Origin: Bradysia coprophila
Taxonomy: Eukaryota > Arthropoda > Insecta > Diptera > Sciaridae
Direction of reading: 5' to 3'
Assembly (NCBI RefSeq): GCF_014529535.1
Contig: NW_023503332.1
Location: 92,222-156,221, forward strand
DNA: 64,000 bases
Below the pieces are notes generated by a model that ran no database searches, had not been told where the DNA came from, and worked only from the letters and a program-made list of their open reading frames with translations. Below are positions 54,840 through 64,000 of this stretch, one piece after another. How positions within the stretch are numbered: the stretch's first letter is position 1; the number at the start of each line of letters is the position of its first letter. The translations under genes and the position numbers were made by a program.

Positions 54840-57800
54840 ACTTAACATGCAAAAATCTGTAGCTGTGGAAAAAAACCATTCAAATTTCAAATCTGTTAAT
54901 GCGCTGGTTAATTAAACGCATCCTTCACTATCTGACATATTGAAATTGTCAACTGTCTCGAAATACTAAAAACTGTGCATTTCATTTTTGAACAAACTGT
55001 AAAATCAATAATATTGGTACGAAAAAAATGCGTTATAGCTATGCTCGCTTCCCAGGCCCATATCTACACATCCTATGGTACGTGTATGCTCGGCCAGCTA
55101 GATCTGAAAGAGTTAGTCTCCAGCTTTCCAAACCACCTCTGATCATTAAAATCAGTTAGGACTTACAGGCCGCAGAGATTGTCAAAGTTAGCGGTTTTTT
55201 GATGTCACATTTTAGGACATCCCAGATAGCTCGAGCAGCTTTGAGATCCCAAAAAGAAAGGTATTTCACGAAATGTCGGCAATGGATCGGCCTTTCAAAT
55301 AAAATTTACCACATAAAAAATATTGATTTTTAACGGAGATATTGATGTTTTTAGTTTTACACTAAAATTTTGACCGATTCGACCGGTTCGGGAACCCCAA
55401 AAAAAAATTTTTGTTAGGTAACTTGGACCTCCTCTAGACCTCCTCCCGTGTTCGAAATTTCGTTAGAATCGCCAGCGCGCGGAATTACATAAGAACCCGG
55501 ACTATTTCTGGTTAGTCTAAAAAATGAATTGTTAGTAAAACTGTCTTAATATAAAGTTTTAGATCTCTGTTCTAATAAATAAACCCAAAAGATCCTTTTT
55601 GTTAGAAAAATATTTTTTTTGTTGGAAAGATTCACAGGTGAAATATGTTTAATAGAGTTTTTTTTGCATATTGTGTTGCACAATATCTTATTTTAATGCT
55701 ACTTTGATGGGGTACCCCGAACTAAAAAGATTTTAAGAAAAGTTGTAAATGGCCTCGAATTATTGCATTTTGACTGACTAAATTTCGATCTATATAGAAA
55801 AGCTATTTTCGACAATACACTAAATAAATCCTGTTTTTCATTATAAACATTATATTTGGCCGTAATCAGAACACATTTACAAACAAAAAAAGTAGACCTT
55901 TTTTAAATTCTAGGTTTCTGGATCGAAAATGGATAATTTTTAGTTCGTTTAAGGCAATAACTCGGACACATGTAAAACTTGTCTCATAGTCTTTTTAGTT
56001 CTAAGTTTCCCATCAAAATAACTTTAGAATCAGATATTGTGCGCCTAATTTGTACACATTATGCAGGAACATCTTTAAAAAAAACTCTTTTAGATGGTAA
56101 TTGATAAATGTCTTGAAGCACCGCTTGACATTTTTTAAAAATCGAGAGACCCCAGCAATTAGTGTTGTGATGGAATATTTTCCAGAATTTGTCTAAAATA
56201 TCTGTAGTATATCTTGATTTGAGCTCAATTACTCTTGAGAATTTTTTTTAAATAATTAACAAAATGGAGAAACGGGTAGAGCGAGAAAACCGAAGACTAG
56301 TTATTATAACCAAGGCTGTATACTTTGGGGAGGTCACGCAGATCGCCATTTTATTAGATACGCGGGAACACACCTTTTCCATACAAACAAATTCACCAAA
56401 ATTGAATTTGTATGGCGTGGTGAATTTTTTGTATGAAACGTGGTGTGTAACCCGCGTATCTGCATCTGCTTGACCTCCCCAAAGTATACAGCCTTGATTA
56501 TAACTTGACTTGGGGTACTTGTCAAAGTATTTGCTTCTCTTTCAACGTGGTACGTTGAGAGCGAGAGGACAGACGACCAGTTTATTTTAACTTGCCTTGG
56601 GATAATTGTCAAAATATCTTCTTCTCCTTCATCATAACACTGCATAGCAGATAGAGCAATAAATATATTTCTCTTGGCTGAAAGTCTACGGATAATAATA
56701 GTTATTTGTTTACCGAGTTTTTTTTCCCAAGTTACACCGAAGGGGTGAAAATTACTATTATCTCGCATACGTTGTGAAAAATATTTTGTGATTGATTAGA
56801 TCAAATATCATTCGACAACTCTACACGTGATGGTTAAAATGCAGTTCTCTCTATTAAACAAAAGAAATTCTGTTTATAAATAAATTGCAAACGGCATAAA
56901 ACTACAGTTTGAAACTTATTTTGTATTCAACTCTGCGAACCGTAACTATCGGATCAGTAATAAAAATAAATTGGATCGAACGTTTGCTGAAAACTATACG
57001 CGAAAATGTTTATGCACCTCCAAGCGATGACCTTAATACTTACATTATGTACTATCCATTTCTTATGACTAACAGCTGAAAAAGACAAATGTAACACTCG
57101 ACCTAAACTTCCATGCAAAATTGAAGGTGTTGTAAGAAAGTATTTGTGAACGATTTTAAGTTTTAATTTTTCATTTGTGCTATATAATGCCTGAATAATA
57201 CGCTTATATACTGTAAGTTGAAAAAATTCATAATTTTCAGCATGAATCTAGTTAGCAAAGACAGTCAGTCTCAGATGTTCTGCTGAGGATGATTGTGATG
57301 TTTTAGCAATCGAAATATATACAGAGTTTTGTGAGATAGAATAAATGTCTTTTTTTGTTTTGTTTCACTTAACATAGTGAGTTCAATAAACAGTGGAAAA
57401 AACAGAAAGAAACGATAATAAAGACAGTCAATTTACACTCTAAAATTTCCGTGTGCATAAGTTTATATATTTAGTTATGCTAAATTTAGGCATATAACCA
57501 ATATAGCAACTTATCCGCACGCAATTGACAGAATCCTACTACGATCATGTGTAGCAGGATTTTACGTTGATGTGTTTTGCTTGAAAATTATGAATATTTC
57601 AACTAACAGTAGATAAAATCTTGTTGCTAACACGTCAGTAAATGGGGTGTTGCCGAACTCGCTCCGCTCGTATCGGCAAGCTCACATCTAGTGCGCAAAA
57701 CAAGCTCATTTACTACTAGTTAGCAAAATAGCTATTTCGCAATTCCTTTAAGAGAAGTAAACATTTTGGTGGGCTTTGTCACACTATGTAATTATAAAAT

Positions 57801-58978
57801 TCGCTGCGCTCGTTTGATTTCAGATCTAGTGGCAAAAAAATCACCGATTTTTTATCGTTTTTTTTTCTTTATAATATCAGCATATCATAATATTGGCATA
57901 CTTAATTATAGTTTATAGTTCATGCTGCGAAAATGATTCATTTCATGCGGCGGGGAACAATTTTGAGATAAGATCAACTCACAAGTATGTGTTTAAGTGA
58001 CAAGGTTTGAAAACTGTTATTTTGACAAGGGTAGAGTTTGCATATCCGAACCGAAGGCGACATAGGCGACGCACTTGTGATTTTGAGGGTTTCCTCATAT
58101 AATTAATCATGTACAAAAAGAGAATCTAATAATAGTAGATTACTGTACCAGTGAAGGAATTTGATATCTCGTATCCAGAAGAGTATAGTGCGGGTCCATA
58201 GCATAAAAATAGTACAAATTATAGTAGCATGGTGTGCTTTGGACCAGTGATTAATATTGAAACGTAGATTTTAAAAACAATTACTAGCCCTTAAAAAACC
58301 ACCCTTGACCCCTCCATGCCTTTTCAAAGTTTTCTGTGCATAGGCAAATTTAATGAATTATTTTGAACTGATTTCTTCACCTACCGTAGTGATATATAGC
58401 TCAAAAGAAAGAGGAAAGTCCAAGCTTTTTTTCAGGATCCTAAAATTTTCCGATTTTCGATAGATTTTCCCAATTTTTCTACAGTGGTAGTTTTTAATTG
58501 GAAGGTTAAATTTAAATATCTTCAAAATTTTGTTCTCAAAATGAAAGTTTATTTTTGAGAATCGTTTAGTATTTAATTTGCCACCACTTTCCCGAAGAGA
58601 CCACTCTAAGATTTTTCCAAACGTAGCCAGCTGCCATTTTCGTGTTAAATTTTAATGAATTTTTTTTGGTAAGAAAAAACTTTTTTTTATTTTTTTAAGC
58701 AGATTATTTGTTAAAACTGCTACAAATAACTAAAACATAAAAAAAATTTAAATTTTGGAACAGGTTTATGGTAGCATATCTGTGTTTATTATGCAAATTT
58801 GTCACCCTTTGTGAACTTTGACCAACCCTGTAACTCTGGCACTCTCGGCATTAACAGAAAATAGTTAACATCATCATAAAGCTACAGATCCCAGCTTTAC
58901 AAAGATACCAAACACTTCATATTGAAACGAAAATGTGATTAACTTTTGACGCATTAGGTGTTACGGGTCACTTCTACT
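54840..58978. other. 4.1-kb non-genic AT-rich stretch
   Basis: No gene recognised. It contains the MITE at about 56300-56507 and an imperfect tandem pair ('aacttgacttggggtacttg' / 'aacttgccttgggataattg') at about 56508-56620. Otherwise AT-rich, with no ORF above about 70 codons. Confidence 0.5.
56300..56507. mobile_element. Palindromic MITE of about 208 bp
   Basis: AAGGCTGTATACTTTGGGGA and its complement lie near the two ends. Pairing extends through AGATACGCGGG and TCACCA around AAATTGAATTT. A fragment of the left arm with flanking sequence (56278-56362) also occurs at 51301-51384 at about 97% identity by eye. Confidence 0.7.
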
Positions 58979-59137
58979 CAGGGACGCCGTCTTGTGTTTG
59001 GGAGTAGTGGTGCTCATACAACAAGCGAATCTGGGAGTAGCGGTGCTCTTTCAAGTAAAACTGGAAAGATGTAGTGGTGCTCATCATTCGAATAGTGGTG
59101 CCCGAGCCTCGCTTGTCCTTAGAAATCGGCGCCCCTG
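58979..59137. mobile_element. 159-bp hAT-type MITE
   Basis: The ends CAGGGACGCCG and CGGCGCCCCTG are inverted repeats, and the flanks CTTCTACT (58971-58978, 59138-59145) match exactly. Internal GGTGCTCAT words repeat. Non-coding. Confidence 0.85.
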
Positions 59138-59744
59138 CTTCTACTCGCTAAAATTAATGGCATGAAACTCTTCTGAAAATTTACACACTCCAATCGAAAA
59201 TCTGTTCTTATTAGCTTATTTTGAACCGTTGTTCTGAAGAAACTAATTCCACGTGGGATTAAAAATGGGAAGTAAAATGCAAATTTCTAGTAGTTTTCTT
59301 ACAATTTCTGCTTTGCCAGACCAAATTAATATGAGTTTCAATTAATTTTTTCGTATCTTGTTCGTAAATCGTGTTCTAACTAAATTGTCACAAAAGTGTG
59401 ATTTCAAGACAATCAATTGACAGAAAATTCTAAGCAACAGCATGTTCGTTCAATCCCCAATATTATTGTTTAGTCCTATTTTCAATCACTGAATTAATTA
59501 AATTTTTTTCATTTTTTAGCAAAGATTAAAAATCTAATCCCGAAAGAATTACTTTTTGAAAGTGATATCACCCGGGTAAAAAAAAAGTGAATGTGAGACC
59601 CCTTTTGAGACCGTTTTTTTTGTATGGAGGTGAGACGTCTCTTTTCGAACCTTTGAGGCTGGTTTCTTCTCAAATACTGATGAATTGATGATGATGATGA
59701 TTGCGAAACCGATGAGAAGTCTCGTTTTAAATGTTTTAATAGAC
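59138..59744. other. Satellite-proximal flank
   Basis: AT-rich, with an (ATG)n run at 59688-59700. At 59596-59655 the words GAGACC, GAGACG and TCTCTT occur in non-repetitive context just before the array starts. They resemble the satellite monomer and may be a degenerate edge. Confidence 0.5.
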
Positions 59745-62700
59745 TGTATGAGACTGACTGAGTGGTCTCTTCCTCTGTATTTTACGAGACTGACCGAGTG
59801 GTCTCTTCTCCTGTATTTTACGAGACCGACCGAGTGGTCTCTTCTTCTGTATTTTACGAGACTGACCGAGTGGTCTCTTCTCCTGTATTTTACGAGACCG
59901 ACCGAATGGTCTCTTCTTCTGTATTTTACGAGACTGGCCGAGTGGTCTCTTTTGCTATATTTTACGAGACTGACCGAGTGGTCTCTTCTCCTGTATTTTA
60001 CGAGACTGACCGAGTGGTCTCTTCTTCTGTATTTTACGAGACCGACCGAGTGGTCTCTTCTCCTGTATTTTACGAGACCGACCGAGTGGTCTCTTCTTCT
60101 GTATTTTACGAGACCGACCGAGTGGTCTCTTCTTCTGTATTTTACGAGACTGACCGAGTGGTCTCTTCTCCTGTATTTTACGAGACTGACCGAGTGGTCT
60201 CTTCTTCTGTATTTTACGAGACCGACCGAGTGGTCTCTTCTTCTGTATTTTACGAGACTGACCGAGTGGTCTCTTCTCCTGTATTTTACGAGACCGATCG
60301 AGTGGTCTCTTCTTCTGTATTTAACGAGACTGACCGAGTGGTCTCTTCTTCTGTATTTTACGAGACCGATCGAGTGGTCTCTTCTTCTGTATTTAACGAG
60401 ACCGACCGAGTGGTCTCTTCTTCTGTATTTTACGAGACTGGCCGAGTGGTCTCTTTTGCTATATTTTACGAGACTGACCGAGTGGTCTCTTCTCCTGTAT
60501 TTTACGAGACTGGCCGAGGGGTCTCTTCTCCTGTATTTTACGAGACTGACCGAGTGGTCTCTTCTTCTGTATTTTACGAGACTGGCCGAGTGGTCTCTTT
60601 TGCTATATTTTACGAGACTGACCGAGTGGTCTCTTCTCCTGTATTTTACGAGACTGACCGAGTGGTCTCTTCTTCTGTATTTAACGAGACCGACCGAGTG
60701 GTCTCTTCTTCTGTATTTTACGAGACTGGCCGAGTGGTCTCTTTTGCTATATTTTACGAGACCGACCGAGTGGTCTCTTCTTCTGTATTTTACGAGACCG
60801 ACCGAGTGGTCTCTTCTTCTGTATTTTACGAGACTGACCGAGTGGTCTCTTCTCCTGTATTTTACGAGACCGATCGAGTGGTCTCTTCTTCTGTATTTAA
60901 CGAGACCGACCGAGTGGTCTCTTCTTCTGTATTTTACGAGACTGGCCGAGTGGTCTCTTTTGCTATATTTTACGAGACTGACCGAGTGGTCTCTTCTCCT
61001 GTATTTTACGAGACTGGCCGAGTGGTCTCTTCTCCTGTATTTTACGAGACTGACCGAGTGGTCTCTTCTTCTGTATTTTACGAGACTGGCCGAGTGGTCT
61101 CTTTTGCTATATTTTACGAGACTGACCGAGTGGTCTCTTCTCCTGTATTTTACGAGACTGACCGAGTGGTCTCTTCTTCTGTATTTAACGAGACCGACCG
61201 AGTGGTCTCTTCTTCTGTATTTTACGAGACTGACCGAGTGGTCTCTTCTTCTGTATTTTACGAGACTGACCGAGTGGTCTCTTCTCCTGTATTTTACGAG
61301 ACCGATCGAGTGGTCTCTTCTTCTGTATTTAACGAGACTGACCGAGTGGTCTCTTCTTCTGTATTTTACGAGACCGATCGAGTGGTCTCTTCTTCTGTAT
61401 TTAACGAGACCGACCGAGTGGTCTCTTCTTCTGTATTTTACGAGACTGGCCGAGTGGTCTCTTTTGCTATATTTTACGAGACTGACCGAGTGGTCTCTTC
61501 TCCTGTATTTTACGAGACTGGCCGAGTGGTCTCTTCTCCTGTATTTTACGAGACTGACCGAGTGGTCTCTTCTTCTGTATTTTACGAGACTAGCCGAGTG
61601 GTCTCTTTTGCTATATTTTACGAGACTGACCGAGTGGTCTCTTCTCCTGTATTTTACGAGACTGACCGAGTGGTCTCTTCTTCTGTATTTAACGAGACCG
61701 ACCGAGTGGTCTCTTCTTCTGTATTTTACGAGACTGGCCGAGTGGTCTCTTTTGCTATATTTTACGAGACGACCGATGGTCTCTTCTTCTGTATTTTACG
61801 AGACCGACCGAGTGGTCTCTTCTTCTGTATTTTACGAGACTGACCGAGTGGTCTCTTCTCCTGTATTTACGAGACCGATCGAGTGGTCTCTTCTTCTGTA
61901 TTTAACGAGACCGACCGAGTGGTCTCATCTTCTGTATTTTACGAGACTGGCCGAGTGGTCCTCTTTTGCTATATTTTAACGAGACCCGGACCGAGTGGTC
62001 TCTTCTTCTGTATTTTACGAGACTGGCCGAGTGGTCTCTTCTTCTGTATTTAACGAGACCGACCGAGTGGTCTCTTCTTCTGTATTTTATGAGACTGGCC
62101 GAGTGGTCTCTTTTTGCTATATTTTACGAGACCGACCGATGTGGTCTCTTCTTCTGTATTTTACGAGACCGACCGAGTGGTCTCTTCTTCCTGTATTTTA
62201 CGAGACTGGACCGATGTGGTCTCTTCTCCTGTATTTTACGAGACCGATCGAGTGGTCTCTTCTTCTGTATTTAACGAGACCGACCGAGTGGTCTCTTCTG
62301 TATTTACTGTGAGTTCTTTGCAATCGAGACTGGACCGAGTGGTTTTTTGTATTTACGTGAGTTTCTTTTCTGTTTTACGAACTATGAGTGTTTTTTCTGT
62401 ATTTTACCGCAGAGGCTTTGTAAACCGACGAGTGGTCTCTTCTCCTGTATTTTACGAGACTGACCGAGTGGTCTCTTCTTCTGTATTTAACGAGACCGAC
62501 CGAGTGGTCTCTTCTTCTGTATTTTACGAGACTGGCCGAGTGGTCTCTTTTGCTATATTTTACGAGACCGACCGAGTGGTCTTTCTTCTGTATTTTACGA
62601 GACGACCGAGTGGTCTCTTCTTCTGTATTTTACGAGACTCGACCGAGTGGTCTCTTCTTCTGATATTTTAACGAGACCGATCGAGTGGTCTCTTCTTCTG

Positions 62701-64000
62701 TATTTTACGAGACGGACGAGTGTCTCTTTGTTTGGGGAGTGTCTGATATTTTACGAGACGACCGAGTGGTCTCTTCTTCTGTATTTTACGAGACGACCGA
62801 GTGGTCTCTTCTTCTGTATTTTAACGAGACCTGACCGAGTGGTCTCTTCTTCTTGTATTTACGAGACTGACGAGTGTCTCTTCTGCTGGTATTTTACGAG
62901 AACCGATACCGAGTGGTCTCTTCTTCTGTATTTAACGAGACCGACCCGGAGATCGGTTCCCCTCCTTCTTCCTGTATTTTACGAGACTGGCCGAGTGGTC
63001 TCTTTTGCTATATTTTACGAGACTGACCGAGTGGTCTCTTCTCCTGTATTTTACGAGACTGACCGAGTGGTCTCTTCTTCTGTATTTAACGAGACCGACC
63101 GAGTGGTCTCTTCTTCTGTATTTTACGAGACTGGCCGAGTGGTCTCTTTTGCTATATTTTACGAGACCGACCGAGTGGTCTCTTCTCCTGTATTTTACGA
63201 GACGACCGAGTGGTCTCTTCTTCTGTATTTTAACGAGACCGACCGAGTGGGTCTCTTCTTCTGTATTTTACGAGACTGGCGAGTGGTCTCTTTTGCTATA
63301 TTTTACGAGACGACCGAGTGGTCTCTTCTCTGTATTTTACGAGACTGGCGAGTGGTCTCTTTCCTGTATTTTACGAGACGACCGAGTGGTCTCTTCTTCT
63401 GTATTTTACGAGACTGCCGAGTGGTCTCTTCTTCTGTATTTACGAGACTGACCGAGTGGTCTCTTCTTCCTGTATTTTACGAACGACCGAGTGGTCTCTT
63501 CTTCTGTATTTTACGAGACCGACCGAGTGGTCTCTTCTTCTGTATTTTACGAGACTGGCCGAGTGGTCTCTTTCTGTATTTTACGAGACTGACCGAGTGG
63601 TCTCTTCTCTGTATTTTACGAGACTGGCCGAGTGGTCTCTTCTTCTGTATTTTACGAGACTGACCGAGTGGTCTCTTCTTCTGTATTTTACGAGACTGAC
63701 CGAGTGGTCTCTTTCTGTATTTACGAGACTGACCGAGTGGTCTCTTCTTCTGTATTTTACGAGACGACCGAGTGGTCTCTTCTTCTGTATTTTACGAGAC
63801 GACGAGTGGTCTCTTTCTGTATTTTACGAGACTGCCGAGTGGTCTCTTTTTGTATATTTACGAGACTGACCGAGTGGTCTCTTCTCCTGTATTTTACGAG
63901 ACTGCCGAGTGGTCTCTTCTCCTGTATTTTACGAGACTGACCGAGTGGTCTCTTCTTCTGTATTTTACGAGACTGGCCGAGTGGTCTCTTTTCTGTATTT
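59745..64000 (+). repeat. 36-bp satellite array (runs off window end)
   Basis: About 118 monomers of consensus TTTTACGAGACCGACCGAGT followed by GGTCTCTTCTTCTGTA. Variant monomers differ at fixed places: CCGACC / TGACC / TGGCC / CCGATC, CTTCT / CTCCT / TTTGCTATA, and TTTTACG / TTTAACG. From 59750 to about 61765 the register is exact. After that, single-base insertions and deletions appear in most monomers, and a scrambled patch lies at 62300-62420. Diagnostic TGGCC+TTTGCTATA monomers at 59933, 60437, 60941 and 61445 are spaced by 504 bp (14 monomers), a higher-order period. Many monomers contain the dyad GAGACC...GGTCTC. Long ORFs of up to 764 codons are by-products of a period divisible by three. 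Confidence 0.96.

Noticed and set aside
59685..63940. Very long ORFs (up to 764 codons) with 12-residue repeats over the satellite
   Set aside because: The 36-bp unit is a multiple of three and lacks stops in two + frames, so both stay open by default. Two overlapping long frames, no start context and loss of frame where indels occur argue against coding.
59745..64000. CRISPR-like array (regular short repeats)
   Set aside because: Units are contiguous 36-bp monomers without spacers, in a eukaryotic context.

Overview
The window reads as AT-rich, intron-bearing animal DNA. It is most likely from a dipteran insect: the recognisable genes resemble fly proteins, introns are mostly 59-76 bp, and transposon relics fill most of the space. 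No bacterial or viral gene organisation is seen. The species cannot be named from sequence alone.

Layout. 1-8347 and 9793-17681 are two near-identical copies of one ~8 kb segment. Each carries a BTB-BACK gene with one 76-bp intron and a 2,220-bp hAT-type element, bounded by a perfect 8-bp target-site duplication, that contains an R2-like zinc-knuckle/endonuclease ORF. The copies differ by a ~423-bp deletion and a few small changes, and they part company inside a large foldback element. 18.5-23.9 kb is transposon debris: a Penelope-like GIY-YIG fragment, a 700-bp foldback and a LINE reverse-transcriptase fragment.

23.9-30.2 kb holds two convergent genes 113 bp apart. On the + strand is a secreted-lipase domain fused in one reading frame to the von Willebrand A, beta-sandwich and FnIII part of a CLCA protein. 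On the - strand is a seven-exon SLC36-like amino-acid transporter with a hAT MITE in one intron. 30.2-36.8 kb contains decayed trypsin-like sequence, foldback elements (one nested inside another) and a 700-bp A/T-homopolymer tract.

36.8-37.9 kb is an intact beta-1,4-galactosyltransferase 7 gene (three exons). 39.3-40.6 kb is a complete foldback element with a perfect 8-bp target duplication. 47.5-50.2 kb is a six-exon NMNAT gene on the - strand, with a foldback arm in intron 4. 52-54 kb is a broken BED/hAT transposase between 174-bp direct repeats. From about 59.75 kb to the window end lies a 36-bp satellite with a 504-bp higher-order period.

The intact genes serve ordinary, unrelated cell functions (NAD synthesis, glycosaminoglycan linker synthesis, amino-acid transport). 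They do not form a pathway or operon. The most unusual items are the lipase-CLCA chimera and the hAT-bounded element carrying an R2-type endonuclease ORF. All gene models were made by eye from splice signals, reading phase and remembered family motifs; no database search was run.
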